Shown one piece after another: positions 26,566 through 36,958 of a stretch of 64,000 nucleotides of DNA (positions are counted from its first letter, which is position 1; every line of letters starts with the position of its first letter). The DNA lies in NCBI RefSeq assembly GCF_024582835.1, contig NZ_CP102097.1, forward strand, positions 1,240,001-1,304,000, given 5' to 3'. The notes below the pieces were generated by a model that worked only from the letters and a program-made list of their open reading frames with translations, did not search any database and had not been told where the DNA came from. Origin of the DNA: Vibrio japonicus (GTDB taxonomy: Bacteria > Pseudomonadota > Gammaproteobacteria > Enterobacterales > Vibrionaceae). Both the position numbers and the translations under genes were made by a program.

Positions 26566-28170
26566 TCACATACGGAAAATGCCGAATTGGCTATCTTTTA
26601 TCGGTGCGTTAAGTGCCGCGCGCAATGCTTGGGAGAGCACGTGACGTGTATTCGCAGGATCAATAATTCCGTCATCCCAAAGTCTAGCACTCGCGTACAG
26701 TGGATGCCCTTGAGCGTTGTACAAATCGACAATGGATTTATGAAACCGGTGTTCCTCATTTTCATCCCAATCTGCACCTTGCCGCTTTATAACCTCACAT
26801 TTAACTTGTGTCATTACTCCGGCGGCTTGCTCTCCGCCCATCACGGAAATCCGCGCATTTGGCCACATCCAGATCATCGTAGGGTCGTAGGCTCGGCCGC
26901 ACATTCCATAGTTTCCAGCACCGTAAGAGCCGCCAATAATGATGGTAAATTTAGGCACGTTGGCACACGCGACAGCCATGACTAACTTTGCACCGTGTTT
27001 AGCAATACCGCCTTCTTCGTACTTCTTACCCACCATGAAGCCAGTAATGTTCTGTAAGAAAAGCAGTGGGATTTTTCTGGTGGTACATAGCTCAATAAAG
27101 TGCGCGCCTTTTTGTGCCGACTCCGAGAATAATATGCCGTTGTTGGCGACAATTCCGATCAAGTTGCTCTCTATTCTCGCGAATCCGCATACCAGAGTAG
27201 AGCCGAAAAGTGCTTTAAATTCGTCAAAGTCTGAGCCATCCACAATACGAGCAATGACCTCTCTTACGTCAAATGAAAGCCTGAGATCGGCATTAACGAC
27301 ACCGTAAAGTTCTTCTGCACCATATCTGGGCGGTGAGGATATCTCATCAGGTTGCAGGGCGGCACCAATGTTTGTATTGCTCATTGCTTTGCGTGCCAGT
27401 TCTAACGCGTGGGCTTCATCTTCGGCATAATAGTCAGCCACACCGGATTTTCGGCAGTGGACGTCCGCTCCGCCGAGCTCTTCTTCTGTGACTACTTCAC
27501 CCGTAGCAGCCTTAACCAATGGTGGCCCCGCAAGAAAAATGGTGCCTTGTTGTTTGACGATGATAGAGACGTCAGCCATGGCAGGAATGTAAGCACCACC
27601 AGCGGTACACAAACCTAAAACAACGGCGATTTGAGGTATGCCTTTGGCGGACATCTGAGCTTGATTGAAAAAAATGCGACCAAAGTGCTCTTTGTCGGGG
27701 AAGACTTCGGCTTGATGAGGTAGGTTTGCACCGCCAGAATCGACCAGATAAATGCAAGGTAGATGGCATCGTTCGGCAATCTCCTGTGCACGCAAATGTT
27801 TCTTCACGGTTAGTGGATAGTAGGTGCCCCCTTTTACGGACGGATCATTGGCGATCACCATACACATAATGCCGTTGACTTGCCCAATTCCGGCCACTAC
27901 ACCAGCACACGGAATGGGTTCGTCGTAGACTTGCCAAGCCGCAAATTGGCCGATCTCCAAAAAGTCAGAACCTTTATCCAGTAAGGTTGTAATGCGCTCT
28001 CTAACCGGAAGTTTACCTTTCAGTTTTTGTCGTTCGATCGCTTTGATGCCACCACCCAGCTTTATCGACTCAATATTAGAACGCAGGTTTTTGACCAGTT
28101 CACTCATAGTCTGATGATTTTTGAGATAGAGTGGGGCATCCGTTTTGATTTTAGATTTAATGATCGCCAT
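26566..28170 (-). CDS. liuB: Methylcrotonyl-CoA carboxylase, carboxyltransferase (beta) subunit
   Basis: This 534-residue protein has the two crotonase-like carboxyltransferase halves of acyl-CoA carboxylases: an N-terminal half with [20 protein letters not shown] and [14 protein letters not shown], and a C-terminal half with [15 protein letters not shown] and [18 protein letters not shown]. The length and the last motif are characteristic of MCC beta. It needs a biotinylated alpha subunit (LiuD), but no such gene is in the window. It lies 9 bp after liuA. Confidence 0.95.
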   Translation of the reverse strand: MAIIKSKIKTDAPLYLKNHQTMSELVKNLRSNIESIKLGGGIKAIERQKLKGKLPVRERITTLLDKGSDFLEIGQFAAWQVYDEPIPCAGVVAGIGQVNGIMCMVIANDPSVKGGTYYPLTVKKHLRAQEIAERCHLPCIYLVDSGGANLPHQAEVFPDKEHFGRIFFNQAQMSAKGIPQIAVVLGLCTAGGAYIPAMADVSIIVKQQGTIFLAGPPLVKAATGEVVTEEELGGADVHCRKSGVADYYAEDEAHALELARKAMSNTNIGAALQPDEISSPPRYGAEELYGVVNADLRLSFDVREVIARIVDGSDFDEFKALFGSTLVCGFARIESNLIGIVANNGILFSESAQKGAHFIELCTTRKIPLLFLQNITGFMVGKKYEEGGIAKHGAKLVMAVACANVPKFTIIIGGSYGAGNYGMCGRAYDPTMIWMWPNARISVMGGEQAAGVMTQVKCEVIKRQGADWDENEEHRFHKSIVDLYNAQGHPLYASARLWDDGIIDPANTRHVLSQALRAALNAPIKDSQFGIFRM

Positions 28171-28179
28171 AACCGTCCT

Positions 28180-29349
28180 CTACCTAGATTCATCGAACAG
28201 TTCACGCCCGATGAGCATTCGTCGTATTTCAGATGTGCCAGCGCCGATTTCATAAAGTTTGGCATCTCTGAGTAGCCGCCCAGCCGGGTATTCGTTGGTA
28301 TAGCCGTTGCCACCCAACAATTGGATCGCGTCTAAGGCTATTTGGGTTGCGAGCTCCGCTGCGTAAAGAATGGCGCCCGCAGCATCTTTTCGGTTTGCCT
28401 CTCCTCGATCGCAGGCAGAGGCAACGGTGTATACATAAGAACGAGCAGCATTGGTTCTTGTGTACATATCAGCGACTTTGGCTTGAACAAGTTGAAATTC
28501 TCCGATAGAGCGACCAAATTGTTTGCGGCTATGAACATAAGGAATCACGAGATCCAGGCACGCTTGCATAATGCCAAGAGGCCCACCAGCCAGAACCACA
28601 CGTTCATAATCTAAGCCACTCATCAATACCTGAACGCCTTTATCAACGGTGCCTAGTACGTTTTCTATCGGTACAGGGCAATCATTGAAAACCAACTCAC
28701 AGGTGTTTGAACCTCGCATGCCCAATTTGTCCAGCTTTTGGGCGGTTCGAAAACCCGTAAAGGACTTCTCAACAATAAAAGCGGTGATACCGTGCGCGCC
28801 TTCTGACGGTGAGGTTTTGGCATACACAATCACCACGTCTGCATCGGGCCCGTTGGTAATCCACATTTTTGAACCGTTAAGCAGGTAATGGTTATCTTTT
28901 AACGTGGCTTTAAGCTGCATGCTAATCACATCCGATCCTGCATTGGCTTCACTCATTGCGAGTGCGCCTATGTATGATCCATCCACCAATTTAGGCAAGT
29001 ATTTGGCTTTTTGTTCATCCGAACCGTTTCGATAAATTTGATTAGTACACAGATTGGAGTGAGCGCCATAGCTTAGACCTACGGAGGCAGACGCACGGCT
29101 GATCTCTTCCATTGCGACGACGTGCGCCAAATAGCCCATTTCAGCGCCTCCGTACTGCTCTCCAATCGTGACCCCCAGTAAACCCATCTCACCAAGAAGT
29201 GGCCACAGTGGGTTGGGGAACTGATTGTCGAGATCAATTTGGTCAGCAATAGGGGCAATGTTGTCACGAGCGAACGCGTTGACGTGATCTCGCAGCATAT
29301 CAATGGACTCACCGAGCCCGAAGTTGAGCGGAATATATTGAGCTAACAT
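28180..29349 (-). CDS. liuA: Isovaleryl-CoA dehydrogenase
   Basis: This 389-residue FAD acyl-CoA dehydrogenase carries the segment [17 protein letters not shown]. The catalytic glutamate in this position (YER) distinguishes isovaleryl-CoA dehydrogenase from most relatives. The flavin and electron-transfer motifs ([20 protein letters not shown]) are intact. The ATG at 29349 follows GGGAGG and is preferred to one four codons upstream. It is the first enzyme gene of the liu operon, 76 bp after liuR. Confidence 0.95.
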   Translation of the reverse strand: MLAQYIPLNFGLGESIDMLRDHVNAFARDNIAPIADQIDLDNQFPNPLWPLLGEMGLLGVTIGEQYGGAEMGYLAHVVAMEEISRASASVGLSYGAHSNLCTNQIYRNGSDEQKAKYLPKLVDGSYIGALAMSEANAGSDVISMQLKATLKDNHYLLNGSKMWITNGPDADVVIVYAKTSPSEGAHGITAFIVEKSFTGFRTAQKLDKLGMRGSNTCELVFNDCPVPIENVLGTVDKGVQVLMSGLDYERVVLAGGPLGIMQACLDLVIPYVHSRKQFGRSIGEFQLVQAKVADMYTRTNAARSYVYTVASACDRGEANRKDAAGAILYAAELATQIALDAIQLLGGNGYTNEYPAGRLLRDAKLYEIGAGTSEIRRMLIGRELFDESR

Positions 29350-29425
29350 AGCGCCTCCCAAGAAGCGGTTAGTCTGAATGGTAATGAATTGGTCACCGAG
29401 GCAGACTTAATATATGTGCGCAAGT

Positions 29426-29809
29426 TTATGTGTGTTTGGATTGACTCAGCCTAAGCGCTTCTTTACAACGCTCACGAGCCGTTGATAACTCGCCTAAAAC
29501 AATGCTGATGTCTTCTAATTGACGTTTGAGCACCGCTTCTTTTTCATCAATGATGTTCAACATTTTGAACAGTTGGTTGTCACTTTGATCCATGTCGTAC
29601 AGGGCGAACAACTCTTTAATCTCTGCCAGTGAAAAGCCCAGTCGTTTACCACGTAATATCAATTTGAGTCGGGTCTTGTCTCTGCGCGCATAGATACGCA
29701 TGTTTCCCTTACGTTGCGGCTCAATAAGCCCCATGTCTTCATAGAAGCGAATACTCCGAGTTGTAATATCAAACTCTTTTGCTAATTCACTGATTTTGAA
29801 CGTTTCCAC
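29426..29809 (-). CDS. liuR: MerR-family regulator LiuR
   Basis: The 127-residue protein has a MerR helix-turn-helix (FKISELAKEFDITTRSIRFYEDMGL, split here as FKISELAKEFD and ITTRSIRFYE), a wing with RKGNMRIYARRD, and a C-terminal coiled coil for dimerisation. It has no cysteine pattern for metal sensing. LiuR is the known regulator of leucine/isovalerate catabolism in gamma-proteobacteria. It leads the liu operon and is divergent from the valine cluster, so it may control both. Confidence 0.92.
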   Translation of the reverse strand: METFKISELAKEFDITTRSIRFYEDMGLIEPQRKGNMRIYARRDKTRLKLILRGKRLGFSLAEIKELFALYDMDQSDNQLFKMLNIIDEKEAVLKRQLEDISIVLGELSTARERCKEALRLSQSKHT

Positions 29810-29932
29810 TTGATCATTCCCTCCATAGACAGGCCCCTAACAAGAGGACTACAACTTAAGGCAAGGGCTGAATTAGAAATAAACCATGTAATAAATGTGT
29901 TTATTTCTAATTAAATTAAGGTTAGTGCTATG

Positions 29933-29949
29933 CTTACGTAAACGTCAAG
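29933..29949. promoter_or_regulatory. Probable LiuR operator
   Basis: CTTACGTAAACGTCAAG contains two ACGT units separated by AA and flanked by CTT and CAAG, in keeping with LiuR-type sites. It is the only such element in the 255-bp divergent region between liuR and the thiolase gene. Confidence 0.5.
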
Positions 29950-30064
29950 AAAACAGCTATGGAAAAGCACAGCAGCTTCTAAAACAGAGTGGTCGATGTC
30001 ACTGCAAGGCATCCGTGGGAGAAACAGAACTCATGCTGCTGTAATTTCTTATGAGGGTCACGTT

Positions 30065-31276
30065 ATGCAAGCCAAAGATATCTGGATTGTAGCCGCCAAA
30101 AGAACGCCTATTGGGCGCTTTCAAGGGCAATTGTCAGAGTTTTCTGCACCTCAACTTGGAGCTGCTGCGATCAAGGCCACCATTGAAGCGTCAGGGTTAT
30201 CCGCCAAGCACATTGATGAAGTTTACATGGGCTGCGTATTACCTGCGGGTTGTGGTCAAGCGCCCGCTCGTCAAGCCTCCCTCGGAGCGGGTATACATAG
30301 TTTTGCTGGCTGTACGACAATCAATAAAGTGTGCGGCTCGGGCATGAAGTCGGTCATGTTAGCCGCGGATCTCATCAATGCAGGGACGTTTAAATGCGCC
30401 ATTGCGGGTGGCATGGAAAGCATGACAAACGCCCCTTACTTATTGAAAGAGGCTCGTTCAGGCATGCGTATGGGTCATAAGAAAACATACGATCACATGT
30501 TTATCGACGGTTTAGAAGACGCCTACGAAGGCAAGTTGATGGGTGTCTATGCTCAACAAATTGCTGACAAACTCGATTTTTCTCGGGAGCAAATGGATGA
30601 ATGGGCAACCTTGTCTGTGCAGAGAGTGCGAGAAGCGCAAAGCCGAGATTTGTTTAAGGAAGAGATCGAACCACTCACGCTTAAGTCGGGCGAATTACTG
30701 GACTACGATGAACACCCCAAAACGATTGTTCTGGATAAGATTCCCAACCTCAAACCTGCCTTTTCTCACGACGGTACTGTGACGGCGGCGAACTCTAGCG
30801 CCATTTCTGATGGTGCGGCTGCCCTGTTGCTGGTCGAGCCAGAATATGGACACCACCTAGGATTAAGTCCTATTGCTGTGATCAAAGGCCACACTACTCA
30901 TGCGAGAGCACCCGATGAATACACATTAGCGCCAGTTTATGCCGTCGAGCAGCTTCTTTCAGATCTGGATTGGATGCTTGATGACATCGATCTTTGGGAG
31001 ATCAACGAGGCATTCGCTGTGGTGACTCAAATAGCGATTAAGCACCTTGGTTTAGACAGTGAGAAAGTGAACATTAAAGGCGGCGCGTGTGCATTAGGCC
31101 ATCCCATTGGTGCCAGTGGCGCGAGGATATTGGTGACGCTCATTCACAGTTTGCGGCAGTTACAGGCTTTAGATGTTGAGGACGATTCAAACCGCAAGCG
31201 TGTGGTACGTGGTATCGCGTCGCTATGTATCGGTGGTGGTGAAGCAACCGCAATTGGCATTGAGATCCCAGTATAA
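30065..31276 (+). CDS. Acetyl-CoA C-acyltransferase (thiolase)
   Basis: This thiolase-family enzyme of 403 residues has Cys90 in [11 protein letters not shown] as the acyl-accepting cysteine, plus the [11 protein letters not shown] histidine motif and the C-terminal CIGGGEA cysteine. It cleaves acetoacetyl-CoA or 2-methylacetoacetyl-CoA. GAGGGT precedes the ATG at 30065, so the longer frame is not used. It is the first gene of the valine/isoleucine cluster and is probably controlled by LiuR together with the leucine genes. Confidence 0.92.
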   Translation: MQAKDIWIVAAKRTPIGRFQGQLSEFSAPQLGAAAIKATIEASGLSAKHIDEVYMGCVLPAGCGQAPARQASLGAGIHSFAGCTTINKVCGSGMKSVMLAADLINAGTFKCAIAGGMESMTNAPYLLKEARSGMRMGHKKTYDHMFIDGLEDAYEGKLMGVYAQQIADKLDFSREQMDEWATLSVQRVREAQSRDLFKEEIEPLTLKSGELLDYDEHPKTIVLDKIPNLKPAFSHDGTVTAANSSAISDGAAALLLVEPEYGHHLGLSPIAVIKGHTTHARAPDEYTLAPVYAVEQLLSDLDWMLDDIDLWEINEAFAVVTQIAIKHLGLDSEKVNIKGGACALGHPIGASGARILVTLIHSLRQLQALDVEDDSNRKRVVRGIASLCIGGGEATAIGIEIPV

Positions 31277-31312
31277 AAAGAGATCCCATTGTAAATTGAA
31301 AAGGAAATCATT

Positions 31313-32806
31313 ATGACTCAGTCAGTCCCTCTTTTCATTGATGGTGAGTTTTGTCAGTCGGAATCAAACGATTGGATTGACGTCACCAATCCTGCAACAA
31401 ATCAGACAATTGCCCGTTTACCGTGTGCGACTGATGCGGAAATGCAACGCGCAATCACAAGCGCAGAAAAAGCCTTCGCGAGTTGGAAGCAAGTCGCGGT
31501 GTCTGACCGTGCCAGAGTGATGCTTAACTACCAACAGTTACTTAAAGAACACCATGACGAGCTGGCAGAATTGCTGTCTCAAGAAACCGGTAAAATCACT
31601 TTAGACGCAAAAGGGGATGTGTGGCGAGGCATTGAGGTCGTAGAACAGGCCGCAAATATTGCCAGCAACATGATGGGAGAGACCGTTGAAAATGTGGCAA
31701 CGGACATCGACACCTATTCTCTCATTCAGCCACTCGGCGTGTGCTGCGGTATTACGCCATTTAACTTTCCAGCGATGATCCCACTTTGGATGTTCCCACT
31801 CGCCATTGCTGCGGGGAATACCTTCGTTTTAAAACCCTCGGAGCAAGTTCCTCTCACCTCTGTTCGTTTAGCGGAGCTATTTGAGCAAGCAGGCGCGCCT
31901 AAAGGTGTATTGCAAATCGTCCATGGCGGTAAAAAACAGGTGGATTTTTTATTGGCACATCCTTCCATAAAAACCGTTTCCTTTGTGGGTTCAGTGCCAG
32001 TCGCTCAGTACATCTATCACACGGGAAGCAGCCATAATAAACGTGTTCAAGCATTCGCTGGCGCAAAAAACCACATGGTCGTGATGCCGGACGCGAACAA
32101 AAATCAGGTGATCAGCAACCTTGTTGGGTCGTCGGTCGGTGCAGCAGGGCAGCGTTGTATGGCGATCTCTGTGGCGGTATTTGTTGGCAGTTCCAAAGAG
32201 TGGATCGCCGACTTGAAATTAGAGATGGCGAAAATGAAACCGGGCGCGTGGAACGATCAGAATGCCGCTTTCGGCCCATTAATTAGTCAGCAAGCGAAAG
32301 CGCGGGTATTGAGTTTAATCGCGGAAGGAAAAGCGCAAGGTGCGGTGTGCGAATTGGACGGGAGCCACTGTGAGGTTGAGGGCTTTCCCGACGGCAACTG
32401 GGTCGGGCCAACCTTGTTTAGTGGTGTAACGCCGGAAATGTCCATTTATGAGAAAGAAATCTTTGGCCCGGTACTGGTCTGCGTGGAAGTTGACACGCTC
32501 GATGAAGCGATCGTGTTCATCAATAACAATCCCTATGGAAACGGAACGTCCATTTTTACAGCAAGTGGTGCTGTGGCACGCAAATATCAGCACGAAATAC
32601 TCGTTGGGCAGGTGGGGATCAATGTACCGATTCCCGTGCCCTTGCCATTCTTCTCCTTCACGGGATGGCGAGCCAGTTTTTATGGCGATCTCCACGCTTA
32701 CGGTAAACAGGCCGTTCGCTTTTACACTGAAACCAAAACCGTGACGGCAAGGTGGTTTGATGACGATATTCCCACCAGTCCGAATCTCACTATTCACTTG
32801 AGATAA
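31313..32806 (+). CDS. mmsA: Methylmalonate-semialdehyde dehydrogenase (CoA-acylating)
   Basis: This 497-residue aldehyde dehydrogenase uses NAD and CoA to turn (methyl)malonate semialdehyde into propionyl-CoA or acetyl-CoA. The catalytic Cys282 lies in [11 protein letters not shown], and the family-specific C-terminal region [20 protein letters not shown] is present. It follows the thiolase gene by 36 bp and is the end step of valine breakdown. Confidence 0.96.
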   Translation: MTQSVPLFIDGEFCQSESNDWIDVTNPATNQTIARLPCATDAEMQRAITSAEKAFASWKQVAVSDRARVMLNYQQLLKEHHDELAELLSQETGKITLDAKGDVWRGIEVVEQAANIASNMMGETVENVATDIDTYSLIQPLGVCCGITPFNFPAMIPLWMFPLAIAAGNTFVLKPSEQVPLTSVRLAELFEQAGAPKGVLQIVHGGKKQVDFLLAHPSIKTVSFVGSVPVAQYIYHTGSSHNKRVQAFAGAKNHMVVMPDANKNQVISNLVGSSVGAAGQRCMAISVAVFVGSSKEWIADLKLEMAKMKPGAWNDQNAAFGPLISQQAKARVLSLIAEGKAQGAVCELDGSHCEVEGFPDGNWVGPTLFSGVTPEMSIYEKEIFGPVLVCVEVDTLDEAIVFINNNPYGNGTSIFTASGAVARKYQHEILVGQVGINVPIPVPLPFFSFTGWRASFYGDLHAYGKQAVRFYTETKTVTARWFDDDIPTSPNLTIHLR

Positions 32807-32828
32807 GGAATGGAGATAAGGAGGAGGT

Positions 32829-33983
32829 ATGGACTTTGAATTAAACGAAGATCAACGAGCCTTTGCTGAAGCGGCTTACCAGTTTGCTAAAGAGAAACTG
32901 GAGCCAATGGCTGCTGAGTGGGATGAAAAACACGTCTTCCCTAAAGAGGTGCTAAAGCAGGCGGGAGAGATGGGCTTTTTGAGCTTATACACGCCCGAAG
33001 CGCAAGGAGGGCTCGGTCTCTCACGTTTAGATTCGTCCATTGTCTTCGAACAACTCGCGATGGGGTGCACATCAACCACCGCATTTATGACGATTCACAA
33101 CATGGTGACTTGGATGATTGCCAGTTATGCGAACGAAGAAGTGAAACAGGCGTATTGTCCGAAACTTGTTTGTGGGGAGTGGTTGGGATCATACTGTTTA
33201 ACGGAGCCTAATGCTGGCTCTGATGCGGCATCGCTAGCGACCACAGCAAATAAGCAGGGTGATCAGTACATCCTCAATGGGTCTAAGACTTTTATCTCAG
33301 GTGCGGGTGATACTGATGTGCTGGTGGTCATGGCGCGAACCCAAGACTCAGGCGCAAAAGGGATTTCTGCTTTTGTCGTTCCGGCTGATACAAAAGGCAT
33401 CACGTACGGCAGAAAAGAACCAAAACTCGGCTGGAACAACCAACCGACCAGAGCAGTGACGTTTGAGAATGTGTCCATTCCTACGACTCATCTACTCGGC
33501 GAAGAAGGCCAAGGGTTTATCTTTGCTATGAAGGGATTGGATGGCGGACGAATCAATATTGCGACCTGTTCAATTGGTACCGCGCAACAGGCATTAAACC
33601 AAGCCACACAGTACGTACAGGAACGTCGACAATTTGGTAAGCCCTTGTCTCAGTTTCAAGCACTACAATTTAAGCTGGCCGATATGACGACTGAACTGGT
33701 CGCGGCTCGGCAACTGGTGCGACTGGCAGCAAGCAAACTCGATAAGCACTCACCGGATGCGACAGCCTATTGCGCAATGGCAAAAAGGTTTGCAACGGAT
33801 GTAGGTTTTAAGGTCTGTGATCAAGCACTTCAGCTCTACGGAGGCTATGGTTATATCAAGGAATACCCAATGGAGCGCTATTTTAGAGACGTCCGCGTTC
33901 ATCAGATTTTGGAAGGGACGAACGAGATCATGCGCTTGATTATTGCTAGGCGACTACTTACCGAAGGGGCTGAACTGATTTAA
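32829..33983 (+). CDS. Acyl-CoA dehydrogenase, probably isobutyryl-CoA dehydrogenase
   Basis: The 384-residue FAD enzyme has the substitution pattern KGLDGGRINIATCSIG and a catalytic glutamate in LEGTNEIMR, as in isobutyryl- and short/branched-chain acyl-CoA dehydrogenases and unlike the liuA product. CLTEPNAGSDAAS and the C-terminal QLYGGYGYIKEYP are standard. A GGAGGAGG-type ribosome-binding site precedes the ATG. Position after mmsA fits the valine pathway. Confidence 0.92.
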   Translation: MDFELNEDQRAFAEAAYQFAKEKLEPMAAEWDEKHVFPKEVLKQAGEMGFLSLYTPEAQGGLGLSRLDSSIVFEQLAMGCTSTTAFMTIHNMVTWMIASYANEEVKQAYCPKLVCGEWLGSYCLTEPNAGSDAASLATTANKQGDQYILNGSKTFISGAGDTDVLVVMARTQDSGAKGISAFVVPADTKGITYGRKEPKLGWNNQPTRAVTFENVSIPTTHLLGEEGQGFIFAMKGLDGGRINIATCSIGTAQQALNQATQYVQERRQFGKPLSQFQALQFKLADMTTELVAARQLVRLAASKLDKHSPDATAYCAMAKRFATDVGFKVCDQALQLYGGYGYIKEYPMERYFRDVRVHQILEGTNEIMRLIIARRLLTEGAELI

Positions 33984-33994
33984 GGGATAAGGCT

Positions 33995-34789
33995 ATGTCT
34001 GCGAGTGAAACACAAAACAATGGCATTGATTATTACATCAGTAATCACGTCGCCGTGCTAACGATGAACAATCCGCCAGCGAATACATGGACGGCAGAAA
34101 GTTTACGCTACTTGAAACAACTTGTAGAACAGTTGAATGACAACGACGATATTTACGCTTTGGTCATTACAGGTGACGGAGAGAAGTTTTTTTCGGCGGG
34201 CGCAGAGCTGAAACTGTTCGCTTCTGGTGACAAACAAGTGGCCGTGGATATGTCACGCGTGTTTGGTGAAGCCTTTGAAGCATTGTCTGGATTCCGAGGC
34301 GTTTCGATCGCTGCGATAAACGGCTATGCGATGGGCGGCGGATTAGAAGTCGCGTTAGCGTGTGACATCAGAATTGCAGAACAGCAAGCGATACTCGCAC
34401 TGCCAGAAGCGAAAGTCGGCTTGTTGCCATGTGCAGGTGGTACGCAAAACCTTACCGCATTGGTTGGAGAAGGGTGGGCAAAACGCGTCATATTGTGCGG
34501 CGAGCAGCTATCAGCAGACAAAGCGTACGAAATTCGCCTAGTCGAAGAAGTTGTCCCAAAAGGAGAAGCACTTGAACGTGCTATTACTTTGGCTGAATCG
34601 GTCGCCAATCAGTCACCTCAGTCGGTGAGCGCATGCAAATTGTTGATTCAAAATACCAGAACTCATCCCATTGCGTTTGGCCTTGTACAAGAGCGTGAAC
34701 GGTTTATTCGGTTGTTTGATACCGAAGATCAAAAAGAAGGCGTCAATGCATTTCTCGAAAAACGGAAACCTCAATGGAAGAACAAATAA
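33995..34789 (+). CDS. Enoyl-CoA hydratase
   Basis: This 264-residue crotonase-fold protein has the oxyanion motif KFFSAGAELKLF, the AMGGGLEVALACDIR segment and the LPEAKVGLLPCAGG loop. The valine pathway needs a hydratase to convert methacrylyl-CoA to 3-hydroxyisobutyryl-CoA, which this gene, between the dehydrogenase and the HIB-CoA hydrolase, can supply. Tiglyl-CoA from isoleucine may also be used. Its frame overlaps only the spacer before the next gene. Confidence 0.9.
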   Translation: MSASETQNNGIDYYISNHVAVLTMNNPPANTWTAESLRYLKQLVEQLNDNDDIYALVITGDGEKFFSAGAELKLFASGDKQVAVDMSRVFGEAFEALSGFRGVSIAAINGYAMGGGLEVALACDIRIAEQQAILALPEAKVGLLPCAGGTQNLTALVGEGWAKRVILCGEQLSADKAYEIRLVEEVVPKGEALERAITLAESVANQSPQSVSACKLLIQNTRTHPIAFGLVQERERFIRLFDTEDQKEGVNAFLEKRKPQWKNK

Positions 34790-34806
34790 GTTCAATAGGA
34801 GGCAGT

Positions 34807-35937
34807 ATGACCGGCACTGTTCATTTTTCAGAGCTGCCCTGTAGCGACAGCGAACATAAAATTGGCGTAGCCACACTGGACAACGCTGCGGCACTCAACG
34901 CACTCACTCTCGATATGATCCAGCTACTTAAGGACAAATTTGAACAGTGGCAGGATGACGAGAACATCGTATGTATTTTATTGGAAGGTCAAGGCGAGAA
35001 AGCATTTTGTGCAGGTGGTGACGTGCGAACAATGCATGACGTAATGCGAGACCGAACACCTGATGAAACGAAGGAATACTGTACGCGTTTCTTTAGCGTT
35101 GAATACGAATGTGATTACCTTCTTCATACCTATTACAAACCCATTATTGCTTGGGGTGAAGGTATCGTCATGGGTGGCGGTATGGGGATTTATATGGGTT
35201 CTAGCCATAAAGTGGTGACACCGTCATCTAAAATCGCCATGCCAGAAATCAGTATTGGCCTTTACCCTGACGTGGGCGGTACTTGGTTTTTGAATCGACT
35301 GGATGAAGGCGTCGGACTCTTTCTTGGCCTAACGGGTGCTGTCGTTAATGCAACGGATGCGATTGGGACGCACCTTGCCGACCATTTAGTGCTTGCCGAG
35401 CACAAGTCTACCTTAATTGAACAGCTTCAGGTTGCTGAATGGGAAAGTGTAGAAGACGCTTATGAAGTCGTAACAGAGATTTTGGAAAGCCTGTCAGAAG
35501 AGGTGATTGACGGGATCCCTGAACCGCAAATGCTGCCCTATATGACTCCAATTCAAGAGGCGAGTAAAGGAGACAGCTTGCTCCAAATCGTTGATAGCAT
35601 TTTCGCTATCGAAGGTGGGAGCCAATGGATTGAAACAGCGAAAACGAATCTACGTACGGGTAGCCCAATTTCAGCCTACATATGCTATCGACAAGTGACT
35701 GACTATCACCATATCTCATTAGCGGATTGCTTCAGACTTGAGCTCTCTCTTTCTGTTCGATGCGCCTTGCTTGGTGAGTTTCAGGAAGGGGTACGAGCGC
35801 GATTGGTTGACAAAGATGGTAGCCCAAAATGGAAGTTTGCCAATATTGCACAAGTTGACATCGCGGTGATCGATAACCTTTTCGAATCACTTTGGAGTGA
35901 AGATGAGCACCCATTATCGCAATTGGGCCATTATTAG
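34807..35937 (+). CDS. 3-hydroxyisobutyryl-CoA hydrolase
   Basis: The 376-residue protein is a crotonase-family hydrolase with the HIBCH pattern EGQGEKAFCAGGDVR, then GIVMGGGMGIYMGSSHKV and MPEISIGLYPDVGG. The length is greater than that of simple hydratases because of the C-terminal helical extension typical of the family. AGGAGG precedes the ATG at 34807, so the upstream overlapping start is rejected. It releases 3-hydroxyisobutyrate from its CoA ester, the substrate of MmsB. Confidence 0.94.
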   Translation: MTGTVHFSELPCSDSEHKIGVATLDNAAALNALTLDMIQLLKDKFEQWQDDENIVCILLEGQGEKAFCAGGDVRTMHDVMRDRTPDETKEYCTRFFSVEYECDYLLHTYYKPIIAWGEGIVMGGGMGIYMGSSHKVVTPSSKIAMPEISIGLYPDVGGTWFLNRLDEGVGLFLGLTGAVVNATDAIGTHLADHLVLAEHKSTLIEQLQVAEWESVEDAYEVVTEILESLSEEVIDGIPEPQMLPYMTPIQEASKGDSLLQIVDSIFAIEGGSQWIETAKTNLRTGSPISAYICYRQVTDYHHISLADCFRLELSLSVRCALLGEFQEGVRARLVDKDGSPKWKFANIAQVDIAVIDNLFESLWSEDEHPLSQLGHY

Positions 35938-36028
35938 TAGCTGCTATTAGTATCTGCGAGTAAGTAGTAATAGTTACGAGTTATGAGCGACTAATCACGG
36001 GGAAAATCAGAACAAGGAAGGCATCACT

Positions 36029-36931
36029 ATGAGCACCATCGCATTTATTGGTTTGGGCAATATGGGCGCACCAATGGCTGAAAACTTGCTGAGTGCAGGT
36101 TTTAAGGTACAAGTGTTTGATTTAGTGAAAGAGGCGGTTTCAAAGTTAGCTGAGAAGGGAGCGAAACCCGCCGAATCCATTGAACAGGTTGTGAAAGGCG
36201 CGCAAACTGTCATCACCATGTTGCCTGCGGGAGAGCATGTGAGAGCCGTCTATTTAGGTGATCATAGCGGTGGCGTCGGGCTACTTAATTTAATTGAAGA
36301 CAATACCTTCCTGATTGATTCCTCCACGATAGACCCTGAATCAGCCCGAATCGTGGCCTCTTATGCAGAAACGAAAGGATATGAGTTTGTTGATGCGCCT
36401 GTTTCTGGCGGCGTGGCAGGGGCGAAAGCCGGTACGCTGACGTTCATTGTCGGTGGGACCGACAGCGCATTTACCAAAGCCGAGCAAGTTCTTAAACATA
36501 TGGGGAAAAATATTTTTCACGCAGGGAAAGCGGGGGATGGTCAGATGGGGAAAATCTGTAACAACCTCATGCTGGGCATATTGATGTCAGGCACCTGTGA
36601 AGCGTTAAATTTGGGTATCGACAATGGGCTAGATCCGAATGTGCTTTCTAACATCATGCTGCAAAGTTCTGGCCGAAATTGGGCACTAGAGCTCTATAAC
36701 CCGTGTCCGGGTGCCATGGAAAATTCACCTGCGAGCCATCAATATACACCGGGTTTTATGAGTAAATTGATGCTGAAAGATTTAGGGCTTGGATTGGATG
36801 CGGCGGCTAAAAGTCAGTCTTCCGTTCCTATGGGATCATTAGCGCGAAACCTTTATGCGTTTCACAATGCAAATGGAAATGAAGAACGAGACTTTTCCAG
36901 CCTATTTGAGTTTTATCAGTCCAAAAAATAG
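36029..36931 (+). CDS. mmsB: 3-hydroxyisobutyrate dehydrogenase
   Basis: This 300-residue beta-hydroxyacid dehydrogenase has the N-terminal NAD motif FIGLGNMGAPMAENLL, the substrate loop DAPVSGGVAGAKAGTLT and the catalytic lysine in GDGQMGKICNN. It oxidises 3-hydroxyisobutyrate to methylmalonate semialdehyde for MmsA. AAGGA lies ahead of the ATG, with about 90 bp to the hydrolase gene. Confidence 0.95.
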   Translation: MSTIAFIGLGNMGAPMAENLLSAGFKVQVFDLVKEAVSKLAEKGAKPAESIEQVVKGAQTVITMLPAGEHVRAVYLGDHSGGVGLLNLIEDNTFLIDSSTIDPESARIVASYAETKGYEFVDAPVSGGVAGAKAGTLTFIVGGTDSAFTKAEQVLKHMGKNIFHAGKAGDGQMGKICNNLMLGILMSGTCEALNLGIDNGLDPNVLSNIMLQSSGRNWALELYNPCPGAMENSPASHQYTPGFMSKLMLKDLGLGLDAAAKSQSSVPMGSLARNLYAFHNANGNEERDFSSLFEFYQSKK

Positions 36932-36958
36932 TGAGTTTTTAGACAAAGGCGAACGTAA

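Noticed and set aside
26512..26985. A 157-codon plus-strand frame across the liuB 3' end
   Set aside because: Antisense shadow of liuB, which has full domain support.
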